64,000 bases of DNA from Palleniella intestinalis (lineage in GTDB: Bacteria > Bacteroidota > Bacteroidia > Bacteroidales > Bacteroidaceae): positions 335,408-399,407 of the forward strand of contig NZ_JABKKG010000003.1 in NCBI RefSeq assembly GCF_013166595.1, given 5' to 3'. Below, piece after piece: positions 9,515-17,088 of this stretch (positions within the stretch are counted from its first letter, which is position 1; each line of letters begins with the position of its first letter). The position numbers and the translations under genes were made by a program. A model generated the notes under the pieces. It ran no database searches. It saw nothing but the letters and a program-made list of their open reading frames with translations, and was not told the DNA's origin.

Positions 9515-10432
9515 ATGGAACCTTTTAAGATACATATTTTGGGCTGCGGTTCTGCGACACCGCGACTGCAGCATTTCCCCTCTTCACAGGTGGTGGAGGT
9601 AAGGGGAAAGGTTTTCATGGTCGATTGTGCAGAAGGCACTCAACTGCAATTGCGGAAGACGCGTGTCGCGTTCACAAAGATACAAGCGGTGTTCATTTCC
9701 CACATGCACGGCGACCATTGCTTCGGACTGATAGGAATGGTCTCCACTTTCGGGCTTCTTGGCAGGACAGCACCGCTGCATATCTATGCTCCTGCCGCCA
9801 TGGAGGAGTATCTGATGATGCAGAAAAGGCTCTTCTGCAAGGATTTGGGTTATGACCTTGTCTTCCATGCTGTTGACACAACGAAGCATCAGGTCATATA
9901 TGACGACCGGAGCCTTACCGTGGAATCCATTCCGTTATGTCACCGTGTGCCGTGCTCAGGCTTCCTCTTCCGCGAGAAACCGGGACTGCCGCATATACGC
10001 CGTGACATGATTGACTTCTATAAAATCCCTGTCTCGCAGATTAACAACATAAAGTCCGGTGCCGATTGGACTATGGAGGACGGCACTGTGATTGAGAATG
10101 CGCGCCTTGTCACTCCTGCCGACAAGCCTCGGACGTATGCTTACTGTTCGGACACGAAGTATCTTCCCGAGCTTCACAAGATAGTTTCCGGCGTGGATGT
10201 CCTCTACCATGAGGCGACATATTCCGAGGACATGATGGAGAATGCTGAGAAATACTGCCATTCCACTGCCCGTCAGGCAGCGATGGTTGCCCGTGATGCG
10301 AACGTTGGAAAGTTGCTCCTTGGTCATTACAGTGCGCGTTATGAGCGTGAGGAGTCTGTATTGCTGGAGGAGGCACAGAAGGTTTTTGAAAACTCACATC
10401 TGACAAATGAACTGCAGGTGATAACGGTATAG
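9515..10432 (+). CDS. rnz: Ribonuclease Z (tRNA 3'-end endonuclease)
   Basis: RNase Z cleaves tRNA precursors after the discriminator base. The 305-residue product carries the zinc-binding metallo-beta-lactamase motif SHMHGDH, and further family motifs YCSDTKY, LYHEATY, HSTARQAA and GHYSARY, in the correct order. Length is normal for the short form. The start follows the lipoprotein stop by 2 bp. A strong hairpin terminator lies about 190 bp downstream. Confidence 0.96.
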   Translation: MEPFKIHILGCGSATPRLQHFPSSQVVEVRGKVFMVDCAEGTQLQLRKTRVAFTKIQAVFISHMHGDHCFGLIGMVSTFGLLGRTAPLHIYAPAAMEEYLMMQKRLFCKDLGYDLVFHAVDTTKHQVIYDDRSLTVESIPLCHRVPCSGFLFREKPGLPHIRRDMIDFYKIPVSQINNIKSGADWTMEDGTVIENARLVTPADKPRTYAYCSDTKYLPELHKIVSGVDVLYHEATYSEDMMENAEKYCHSTARQAAMVARDANVGKLLLGHYSARYEREESVLLEEAQKVFENSHLTNELQVITV

Positions 10433-10618
10433 AAGCGGTAGGGTAGGGCTATAATCTAATAGTATAATGTGCGAGTCGCAGCATAACAGGGATAGACGGT
10501 ATTTGGTAAAGTGGAGCATTTCATACCGATGCGTAATAGTCTGACTGAATGTTGTTAATTGTTTTGCATTAATTCGAAATCTGTTATGTCGCCATGGCAT
10601 AATATATGTATTATATAT

Positions 10619-10668
10619 AAAAACAACAAGTGACAGGAAAGAACTTTTTCCTGCCACTTGTTGTTTTT
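10619..10668 (+). terminator. Long hairpin terminator after rnz
   Basis: Arms AAAAACAACAAGTG (10619-10632) and CACTTGTTGTTTTT (10655-10668), with an inner CAGGAAA/TTTCCTG pairing and a short loop. The A-tract and T-tract make it work in both directions. Confidence 0.8.
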
Positions 10669-10892
10669 ATAACAATGATGTCTTGTTTTTGTTTCGCAGG
10701 ATAGTTGAAAATTTATCGAATTCACGTCATTTGATTGGTTATATTAAGATTAAAATCTTTGTTTTTAGTGAAATACTTGTAGAATTACTTTTTGTACATA
10801 AATTAAGATGCGAAAACAAATTAAAACTATGGTTGTGTTGTGGTTTTATAGTAGTATTGTTGTTGAATTACATTAAACATCTATTTGTTATT

Positions 10893-10924
10893 TTGTTTTA
10901 TATTGTAAAAACAACTATCTTTGC
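10893..10924 (+). promoter_or_regulatory. Promoter of the HTH gene
   Basis: TTTG at 10893-10896, a 20-bp spacer and TATCTTTG at 10917-10924 form a near-ideal Bacteroidetes promoter. The predicted leader to the ATG at 11026 is about 95 nt. Confidence 0.7.
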
Positions 10925-11025
10925 AGTGGATTTATAAAATTAAGTGTGACAATATTGAATAAAACATTAATAATAAGAGTGGAATTTATAGAAATTATTT
11001 GTTTAACATAATAAAAACATAGAAA

Positions 11026-11697
11026 ATGAATTATAGTTATAATTATGCTTATTTGCAAGAATTCATGCAGAGCCATCACCTTCAGAAGAAAGATTTGCTG
11101 GAAGCATTAGGCTGCTCTGATTACACGTCACTAAATAAATGGCTTAGTGGAAAAGTTCCGGTTCATGTTACTGCCATGTTGAGGTTTTGTAACTATTACA
11201 ATACACCATTAGCTGATTTTTTTGTGGACGAAGATGGATTGCCATGTGATTTTGAACCACGTATGCCCTCAGATAATGCACAACTACTCCCGACCGGTGG
11301 TTATGGTATGCGTGATGGAAGAGGGCGAGGGATTGTTGAAACAAAAATCACAGATCGTTCGATAAGAAGTTTTGAGCAGCAAAATGCAGTTGAAGAAGGG
11401 ATTCTCCGAAAGGATGAACAGCTAAGTAAAAGGGAGGCTCTCTTGGCTGGTGGAATGATGCAGAATGCAAGAGTAGTGGGTTCTGGTACATCCGAACATA
11501 ATCCGGAACAGGCAACTTCTGAAGCTATTCTTACAGCGGAAAATGAAAACGTTGAAGAAATCAGGCGATTAGAGAAAATGCAAAGAGCGAAAGTGGATGA
11601 AATAAGGGAAAGATACGACAAAGAGCGTGAGATTTTGCTTGCAATCATTGAGCAACAGCAAAAAGACATATCATCTCTTTTGCGTCAGAGATTATAA
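11026..11697 (+). CDS. Helix-turn-helix DNA-binding protein with C-terminal coiled coil
   Basis: A 223-residue protein. Residues of about 10-65 form an Xre-type helix-turn-helix (LQEFMQSHHLQKKDLLEALG, then SLNKWLSGKVPVHVTAMLRF), similar to phage-repressor-like regulators. The middle is polar and probably disordered. The last 50 residues are highly charged and heptad-like (VEEIRRLEKMQRAKVDEIRE), suggesting coiled-coil oligomerisation. It stands alone in an AT-rich accessory region next to mobile-element debris, with its own promoter. Target genes are unknown; acquired rather than core status is inference. Confidence 0.75.
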   Translation: MNYSYNYAYLQEFMQSHHLQKKDLLEALGCSDYTSLNKWLSGKVPVHVTAMLRFCNYYNTPLADFFVDEDGLPCDFEPRMPSDNAQLLPTGGYGMRDGRGRGIVETKITDRSIRSFEQQNAVEEGILRKDEQLSKREALLAGGMMQNARVVGSGTSEHNPEQATSEAILTAENENVEEIRRLEKMQRAKVDEIRERYDKEREILLAIIEQQQKDISSLLRQRL

Positions 11698-11726
11698 ACG
11701 GTCTATTACTCTCACGGTATTATATA

Positions 11727-11768
11727 CAGTCAAGAAATTGCACTTCTATCTTGAATGTATAACTCTTT
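11727..11768 (+). repeat. 42-bp dispersed repeat, copy 1
   Basis: This segment begins CAGTCAAGAAATTGC and ends GTATAACTCTTT. An exact 42/42 match lies in inverse orientation at 52073-52114. This copy lies 29 bp after the HTH gene and 26 bp before the MITE-like element. It encodes nothing recognisable. Confidence 0.85.
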
Positions 11769-11794
11769 GCCTTTTTCTATTTCATTTTTATCTT

Positions 11795-11899
11795 TTATAG
11801 TCAAACAGAATTGATTTGCGAAAATAATTGAAATATTATCGTTGATATTCAAATAATTACGCCTACGGATTTTTGCAATATATTTCTGTTTGACTATAA
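11795..11899. mobile_element. MITE-like 105-bp element with terminal inverted repeats
   Basis: Perfect 16-bp terminal repeats TTATAGTCAAACAGAA (11795-11810) and its complement (11884-11899) extend imperfectly to 31 bp (26 of 31 paired), around a 43-bp AT-rich core with no reading frame. The right repeat supplies the last Leu codon and the TAG stop of the neighbouring minus-strand gene. No clear target duplication is visible. A very long hairpin of another kind is the alternative. Confidence 0.55.
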
Positions 11900-12274
11900 T
11901 TTATCCAATTCCAAAGGAAGATTTTTACCTTTCGCCAATACGAATTTCCCGAGATCTTTTCGGCTCAACAATTCGTTAAAACCGTTGAATTCATTCCTTA
12001 ATGCCTCGAACCCTTTTTGGTAATCATCATAGAATAGAACATCTGATAAATATGGAAACTCCAAGCAGATAACCAACAGTCTTTCTGTGGAAATCTTAGT
12101 GAGAATGTTTTCCGGTATTTGCAAAGAAGCAATACGTTCTTCAACCGAACTCATCTTTTCCCATTTGTCATCTCCCGGTTTCATGGGATATGTAAAATCC
12201 GTACTGCTTACCTTTTGGCTAAACGTACAAACGCCAACCATTGAGAATAAAATGATTAATAAAAACTGTTTCAT
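11894..12274 (-). CDS. Small secreted protein of unknown function
   Basis: A 126-residue protein with a signal peptide (MKQFLLIILFSMVGVCTFS) and a mature part of about 107 residues with no recognised family. The stop codon and last residue lie within the terminal repeat of the MITE-like element, so the native C-terminus may have been altered. When the IS982 element upstream is removed in silico, its ATG overlaps the stop of the upstream lipoprotein gene as ATGA, so the two were once a translationally coupled pair. The IS now separates it from its original promoter. Confidence 0.7.
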   Translation of the reverse strand: MKQFLLIILFSMVGVCTFSQKVSSTDFTYPMKPGDDKWEKMSSVEERIASLQIPENILTKISTERLLVICLEFPYLSDVLFYDDYQKGFEALRNEFNGFNELLSRKDLGKFVLAKGKNLPLELDKL

Positions 12275-12319
12275 ATATCATCAAAATTACTATGAATATT
12301 TCTTTTTCTTAGATAAATA

Positions 12320-13345
12320 ACGTGAGTTCGACGAAATTAATCGTCTGAAAAATTTGGTGAATAGCGGAAATTGTTGTAACTTTATAGTGCTCAAGTACAA
12401 AGAATTACAAACAATCTCCGCAATGTTCACCGAAGACAAAATTACAGAAATTTTCTTTATGGCAGATGAATTCTGCAAGTTTTTTAACATTTATATGGAA
12501 AAACATGCCATTAACGACGGTAAAAAACGCAGATATCACCGTGCAAGCACTCTTTCCGACGCTGAAGTGATGCTGATAGTGATACTTTTCCACAACTCCG
12601 GCTACCGCTGCATGAAGCATTTCTATGTTGAGCATGTCTGCCGTCACATGAGGCACTTGTTTCCAAAAGTTGTTTCCTACAACCGTTTCGTAGAGCTGCA
12701 AAAGACGGTTGCCATCCCGCTTGCCTTCTTCATAAAGAAAGTGCTTTTGGGCAAATGTACAGGCATAAGCTTTGTTGACAGCACGCCTCTGCGTGTCTGC
12801 AGGAACCAGCGTATACACATCCATAAGGTCTTCAAGGGCATAGCCGCACGAGGGAAATGCTCGATGGGGTGGTTCTTCGGGTTCAAGCTCCATCTGATAT
12901 GCAATGAGAAAGGTGAGCTCCTTAACTTTACGCTCACACCCGGAGATGTCGATGACAGGAAACCGCTTGAATGCAAGTCATTTATGGAGTTTATATATGG
13001 GAAGCTTGTCGGAGACAAAGGGTATATAAAGAAAGAGCTCTTCCAAAGGCTTTTTGTGGACGGGATACAGCTGATAACGAAGCTGAAGAGCAATATGAAA
13101 GGAGCGCTGATGAGCGTGTCCGACAAGCTGCTTCTCAGGAAAAGGGCTGTCATAGAGACCGTCAACGATGAGCTGAAGAACATTGCGCAGGTGGAGCATT
13201 CAAGGCACAGGTCGTTCGGGAACTTTGTCGTAAACATGCTTGCAGCATTGGCGGCATACTGCTTCTTTCCAAAGAAGCCGTGCATCAATGTAAAAAGGAC
13301 GATTGACACACAAATTGCCATATTCTAAATTCGTCGAACTCACGT
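12320..13345. mobile_element. Complete IS982-family insertion sequence
   Basis: A 1026-bp element bounded by perfect 16-bp inverted repeats ACGTGAGTTCGACGAA (12320-12335 and complement 13330-13345). It is flanked by the 6-bp direct repeat TAAATA (12314-12319 and 13346-13351), the expected target duplication. It carries one intact transposase gene, so it may still be active. It inserted near the 3' end of a minus-strand lipoprotein gene. Confidence 0.93.
12423..13328 (+). CDS. IS982-family transposase
   Basis: A 301-residue DDE transposase. The acidic triad can be placed in FVDSTPLRVCRN, LVGDKGYIKKE and RAVIETVNDELKN, and the spacing and HSRHRSFGNFVVNMLAAL C-terminus fit the IS982 family. I start at MFTEDKITEIFF; the frame is open further upstream but that part overlaps the region just inside the left inverted repeat. 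The gene is intact with no frameshift. It moves the element by cutting and joining at the inverted repeats. Confidence 0.93.
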   Translation: MFTEDKITEIFFMADEFCKFFNIYMEKHAINDGKKRRYHRASTLSDAEVMLIVILFHNSGYRCMKHFYVEHVCRHMRHLFPKVVSYNRFVELQKTVAIPLAFFIKKVLLGKCTGISFVDSTPLRVCRNQRIHIHKVFKGIAARGKCSMGWFFGFKLHLICNEKGELLNFTLTPGDVDDRKPLECKSFMEFIYGKLVGDKGYIKKELFQRLFVDGIQLITKLKSNMKGALMSVSDKLLLRKRAVIETVNDELKNIAQVEHSRHRSFGNFVVNMLAALAAYCFFPKKPCINVKRTIDTQIAIF

Positions 13346-13734
13346 TAAATACATTTCCAGTCTGTTACCGATTCCCAAAATTTCTCGGTATCAATTTTCG
13401 ACCAATCGAATTGCTCACCTTTTGAATTGAAGGTAAAGCATGCTAGACACGAGGAGAATTCATCGTACACATAATATACGTCCTCTCCTTTCCAGTTGCC
13501 TTTAATTGCTGCCAAATCTCTTATGTCGTAAGATGCCCTACTGTCTATAAATTCCGAAAGCCATACGGGAAGGTCTGCGTTTGCAATATCCTGTTGAGGG
13601 GTATTTCTAATAGCCTTACGGACTATTTCTACCGGATCTGTAACCGTATTTTCCGTTCTTTCTTCGGCAGAGCATCCGGCTAATACGAGACTCAGAAGAA
13701 GCAAGATAGTTTTTGCAAATAAATTGATTTTCAT
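13345..13734 (-). CDS. Lipoprotein of unknown function, C-terminus truncated by IS insertion
   Basis: A 129-residue product with a lipoprotein signal (MKINLFAKTILLLLSLVLAGC, Cys21). The mature part ends ...SVTDWKCI, and its TAA stop is made partly by the first base of the IS982 element. Joining the flanks across a single TAAATA restores 14 more codons (reading YLRKRNIHSNFDDI) and a TGA that overlaps the next gene's ATG. So the current protein lacks 14 residues and has lost its coupling. Family not recognised; residues such as WKGEDVYYVYDEF suggest a small beta-rich domain. Confidence 0.72.
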   Translation of the reverse strand: MKINLFAKTILLLLSLVLAGCSAEERTENTVTDPVEIVRKAIRNTPQQDIANADLPVWLSEFIDSRASYDIRDLAAIKGNWKGEDVYYVYDEFSSCLACFTFNSKGEQFDWSKIDTEKFWESVTDWKCI

Positions 13735-14150
13735 AGGCTGATTGTTTTTTAATTATTAGTAATAGTTTAGATAAATAGACAGATGTCAAACCTGTGCAGT
13801 TATACAAAGTAAACCATTTCGCTTATCAATAATATGTTATGAAATGGCTTAAGTGATAAGTTCGGGTCAACCTTTGCCCCAAATCAATACCGCTGTATCA
13901 ATATTTTGCTTCAAATTTAATAAATAATTTGTAATTACCAAAAAAAATAACGCAAATTAATAATATTTTAACACATAACTATTCTGATACAGTCTCTTTC
14001 CTGACTTTGTCACTCAAAAAAGTTTCAAAATGATTTGCTCTGATTTATACGAAACACAATGTTTGCTATATGTGAATATATATCCTTGATAATCAGGTTT
14101 TTGGTGGGATTGCTGCGTGTTTGCCTGTTGAGGTCAAATCTGGACATGAC

Positions 14151-14232
14151 AAAAGGTTACCTTTTACCGTATGAAAGGTTACCTTTTATGATGCCTATGG
14201 TAACCTTTCGCAACACGAAAGGTTACCATAGG
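14151..14232. repeat. Palindrome array 1: four AAAGGTTACCTTT-type units, 22-bp period
   Basis: The cores GGTTACC/GGTAACC are centred at 14158, 14180, 14202 and 14224, exactly 22 bp apart. Units 3 and 4 together form a perfect 17-bp stem, CCTATGGTAACCTTTCG at 14194-14210 with its complement at 14216-14232, and a 5-nt loop. Related arrays lie at 32109-32187 and 53387-53467. Function unknown. Confidence 0.92.
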
Positions 14233-14314
14233 TTTTTCAGTGTGTGACTGTGGTGGGGTGGATTGTCTGTTTTGGTGGTATATTCAGTTTTGTAGTGTTA
14301 AATGTTTTTACAAA

Positions 14315-14346
14315 TTGCGTTGTATGGCAGAAAATCATTACCTTTG
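14315..14346 (+). promoter_or_regulatory. Promoter for lrgA-lrgB
   Basis: TTG at 14315-14317, a 21-bp gap and TACCTTTG at 14339-14346 fit the Bacteroidetes promoter. The implied start is about 80 nt before the lrgA ATG, which supports the short form of LrgA. Confidence 0.6.
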
Positions 14347-14434
14347 CAAACTATTTGTTACGTTGCCTGTAATCTTTGGGGTGGCAGGCGTCCATGCGGA
14401 CATTATTTCAGGAACAAAATATAGATTATTGGTT

Positions 14435-14812
14435 ATGATTACACAATGTGCGGTACTGTTTGCCTTCCTTGCTGTTGGCGAACTCATTGTATGGGCTACC
14501 GGAGTGCCTGTCCCGTCTTCCATTATCGGTATGCTTTTGCTGGCTGCTGCTTTGCGTCTGAAGGTTGTGAAGCTGCGCCATGTTGAGGGAGTAGCGGATT
14601 TTCTTGTCCGCAATCTTGGTTTCTTTTTCGTCCCGGCAGGTGTCGGTGTGATGCGCTGCATGGGCATTATCCGTGACCAGTGGCTGCCTATCGTCGGTGC
14701 TACCGTGGTCAGCACGTTTGTCATTATTGCCGTCACAGGCTGGGTGCATCAGCTTGTGCGCCGCTATTTCTCACACATATCCATTCATGGTCATGGAATT
14801 TCTTCAAAATAA
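14435..14812 (+). CDS. lrgA: CidA/LrgA family membrane protein
   Basis: A 125-residue protein with about four membrane helices and the family motif VPVPSSIIGMLLL, plus FFVPAGVGVM. CidA/LrgA proteins are holin-like and act with LrgB in murein hydrolase control or in export of small metabolites such as pyruvate or glycolate. The start MITQCAVLFAFLAVG gives the usual family length; the longer open frame (from 14240) begins upstream of the promoter. The lrgB reading frame overlaps its last 20-26 bases, so the two are translationally linked. Confidence 0.9.
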   Translation: MITQCAVLFAFLAVGELIVWATGVPVPSSIIGMLLLAAALRLKVVKLRHVEGVADFLVRNLGFFFVPAGVGVMRCMGIIRDQWLPIVGATVVSTFVIIAVTGWVHQLVRRYFSHISIHGHGISSK

Positions 14813-15491
14813 ATATTTCCTTTTGGCACTGACTTTTGCCGCATTCATTGGAGCGCAATGGATAAGGCGGCGCACAGGTGTGGCGCTTCTCAATCCTATT
14901 CTTGTCGCTATCATCGGCATTGTTGCGTTCCTGCTCCTTACGGGCATAGACTATGACTGTTATGCTGAGGGCGGTTCGTACATAGACTTTTGGCTGAAGC
15001 CTGCTGTTGTCGCACTTGGTGTGCCACTCTATCGTCAGCTGGAGTCCATTCGCAAGCAGCTGCTTCCACTGTTGCTGGCGGAGCTGGCAGGGTGTGTTGC
15101 AGGTCTTGTGTCGGTGGTTTTGGTGGCCCGTCTGTTGCAGGCGACACCGGAAGTTGTCCTTTCCCTTGCCCCGAAGGCTGTCACCACACCGATTGCCATG
15201 GAGGTTTCGCAGACGATTGGCGGCATACCGGCATTGACGGCTGCCGTTGTTGTTTGCACAGGAATCTTTGGAAGTATGGCAGGATTCTCCATGGTGCGCA
15301 TGAACCGCATCAAGAGTCCTATTGCCGGAGGGCTGTCAATAGGCACGGCTTCCCATGCTGTTGGCACTGCTGCCGCTTTTGAGCGCAGGGGCATGCGTTA
15401 TGGAGCGTACTCCTCTTTGGGACTGACACTTAATGGTTTGCTGACTGCATTGCTTTCTCCGTTTATCCTTCCGCTGCTTGGCTATTGCTGA
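14793..15491 (+). CDS. lrgB: CidB/LrgB family membrane protein
   Basis: A 232-residue multispanning membrane protein. It carries the family motifs LAPKAVTTPIAMEVS, GIFGSMAG and GLSIGTASHAVGTAAAFE. The start MEFLQNKYFLLALTF was chosen by family fit; an ATG two codons earlier is equally possible. It partners with the LrgA protein encoded just upstream, overlapping it by about 20 bp. A long inverted repeat follows the stop and probably ends transcription from both sides. Confidence 0.9.
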   Translation: MEFLQNKYFLLALTFAAFIGAQWIRRRTGVALLNPILVAIIGIVAFLLLTGIDYDCYAEGGSYIDFWLKPAVVALGVPLYRQLESIRKQLLPLLLAELAGCVAGLVSVVLVARLLQATPEVVLSLAPKAVTTPIAMEVSQTIGGIPALTAAVVVCTGIFGSMAGFSMVRMNRIKSPIAGGLSIGTASHAVGTAAAFERRGMRYGAYSSLGLTLNGLLTALLSPFILPLLGYC

Positions 15492-15514
15492 AAAACTGTA
15501 TTTGTGATAAATAA

Positions 15515-15616
15515 ATTGCTCGAAGAAAACAAAGAATCAAAAGAAATTGCTTCGCTATAAATGCGTCACCCGCTGTATGAAGCGATTCTTTTGGTTCTTT
15601 GCTTTATTCGAGCAAT
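15515..15616. terminator. Very long imperfect inverted repeat between convergent genes
   Basis: Arms of about 39 bp (15515-15554 and 15578-15616, both starting ATTGCTCGAA when read inward) pair at most positions around a 23-nt loop. It sits between lrgB (plus) and the aldo-keto reductase (minus), so it most likely acts as a bidirectional terminator. Its length would also suit a MITE-like element. Confidence 0.65.
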
Positions 15617-15642
15617 ATTTGTATGGAGTAGGAATCCGCCTG

Positions 15643-17064
15643 TTAAAGTTTGTCGGAATAGCGGCGCACTTCCTCCGTAAACTTGTCTATGCGTCGCATT
15701 TCGGCAGGGATATTAATGCGCTGCGGACAATGCTCGTTGCACACCTTGCAGCCAACACAATGGTCTGCCTGACGGAGTTTCGGCACACTGCGGTCGTAGC
15801 CGATGAGGTAGGCACGGCGGTGCTTGGCATATTCCGGGTCTTTCTCGCCGCGGTTTGGCATTATGCCGTCATTGATGCACTTGTTGAAATGGCTGAAAAT
15901 GGCAGGGATGTTCAGACCGTAAGGGCACGGCATGCAGTAGTTGCATTCGTTGCATGGTATGGTTTTGAGGTTGTAAATCTCGTCAGCGATGGACATAAGC
16001 AGCTTGTCCTCCTCCTTGGTGACAGGGTCAAGGGGTGAATATGTCGCGACATTCTCCTTGAGATGCTCCATGTAAGTCATGCCACTGAGCACTGTCAGCA
16101 CCCCTTCCGGTGTGCCGGCATAGCGGAAAGCCCAGCTTGCGACGCTGTCTTCAGGGCGTCTTTGCTTGAGTTTCTTTGCTATGTATGTCGGAATGTTTGC
16201 AAGTCTGCCTCCGAGAAGCGGCTCCATGATGACGGCAGGGATGTTGCGTTTCTTCAGCTCTTCATAGAGATAGGATGCGTCAGTGTTGCGTGGGTTTATC
16301 TCGTCGGCATAGCTCCAGTCGAGATAGTTCAGCTCTATCTGCACGAAATCCCAATGGTACTTGCCCTCATCGTGCCATTTGAGGAGCATATCATATATTT
16401 TCACATCGCCATGATAGGAGAATCCGAGGTTGCGGATGCGTCCTTTCTTCTTCTGTTCCACCAGCCAATCGAGTATGCCGTTATCCATATAACGGCTGTT
16501 AAAGTTTGCAAGCGAGTCATCGCCTCCACCGATAGCATGGAGCAGGAGATAGTCAATGTAGTCCGTCTGAAGATATTTCAGTGAGTCTTCAAACATCTTT
16601 ATCGATACCTCGCGTGGCCATGTCTCAGGGGAAAAGTTTGACAACTTTGTGGCAATGAAGTATTTGTCACGCTTGTGTCGCTTCAGTGCGATGCCGGTAG
16701 CGGCTTCGGAACGTCCCTGGCAATAGACAGGTGATGTGTCGAAATAATTGACTCCGTGTTCGAGAGCGTAGTCTATCTGACGGTTGACCATCTCCTGGTC
16801 TATGTCTGCATCACTGTTGTCCTTGAGTTTTGCGCCGTCGACGAGTGGCAGGCGCATCATGCCATAGCCAAGGATTGAGACCTTGTCCCCGTTGTTAGGG
16901 TTAGTCCTCATTGTCATTTCTCCGCGTGGCACCATGCTCTTGTCCGATGTTTTAGCCTCTGTTGCGCTGTCATTCTTGCCTTTGCAGGCAGCCAGCAGTG
17001 ATGATGAGGCTATTGCCGTGCCGGAGAATATCTTTAAGAAATCACGTCGGTTTATGGTTTTCAT
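15643..17064 (-). CDS. Tat-exported aldo/keto reductase with C-terminal 4Fe-4S clusters
   Basis: A 473-residue protein. The N-terminus has a twin-arginine motif NRRDFLK followed by a hydrophobic stretch and a possible lipoprotein cysteine (LLAACKGK). The middle is an aldo/keto reductase TIM barrel (GVNYFDTSPVYCQGRSE, YIDYLLLHAIGGGDD, RIRNLGFSYHG). The C-terminus has two iron-sulfur motifs, CNECNYCMPCPYG and CVGCKVCNEHCP. It is the last gene of the tat operon, 24 bp after the ferredoxin-type gene, and would be exported folded with cofactors. The substrate is unknown. Confidence 0.9.
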   Translation of the reverse strand: MKTINRRDFLKIFSGTAIASSSLLAACKGKNDSATEAKTSDKSMVPRGEMTMRTNPNNGDKVSILGYGMMRLPLVDGAKLKDNSDADIDQEMVNRQIDYALEHGVNYFDTSPVYCQGRSEAATGIALKRHKRDKYFIATKLSNFSPETWPREVSIKMFEDSLKYLQTDYIDYLLLHAIGGGDDSLANFNSRYMDNGILDWLVEQKKKGRIRNLGFSYHGDVKIYDMLLKWHDEGKYHWDFVQIELNYLDWSYADEINPRNTDASYLYEELKKRNIPAVIMEPLLGGRLANIPTYIAKKLKQRRPEDSVASWAFRYAGTPEGVLTVLSGMTYMEHLKENVATYSPLDPVTKEEDKLLMSIADEIYNLKTIPCNECNYCMPCPYGLNIPAIFSHFNKCINDGIMPNRGEKDPEYAKHRRAYLIGYDRSVPKLRQADHCVGCKVCNEHCPQRINIPAEMRRIDKFTEEVRRYSDKL

Positions 17065-17088
17065 TGTTGCTGTTGTTCGTTTGTCGTG

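Larger units (their letters stand above)
10433..11025. other. Gene-poor AT-rich gap
   Basis: The first 185 bp after rnz hold no convincing gene; they may be the 3' untranslated region or a small RNA ending at the hairpin at 10619-10668. Downstream the sequence is very AT-rich and contains the promoter for the HTH gene. An 84-codon open frame from 10683 is low-complexity and was not accepted. Confidence 0.6.
13735..14434. other. 700-bp intergenic region with palindrome array and lrgA promoter
   Basis: The left two thirds is AT-rich and shows no convincing gene. A four-unit palindrome array occupies 14151-14232, and a -7 promoter box lies at 14339-14346. Short open frames crossing the array simply translate the repeats. 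Confidence 0.6.

Noticed and set aside
10683..10937. 84-codon plus-strand frame before the HTH gene
   Set aside because: It is low-complexity, AT-driven and overlaps the well-formed promoter at 10893-10924; no recognisable domain.
14151..14232. CRISPR array
   Set aside because: Units are palindromic and abut with short, non-spacer-like sequence at 22-bp period; only four units and no cas genes.
14059..14247. 62-codon frame upstream of lrgA
   Set aside because: Its second half is only a translation of the palindrome array.
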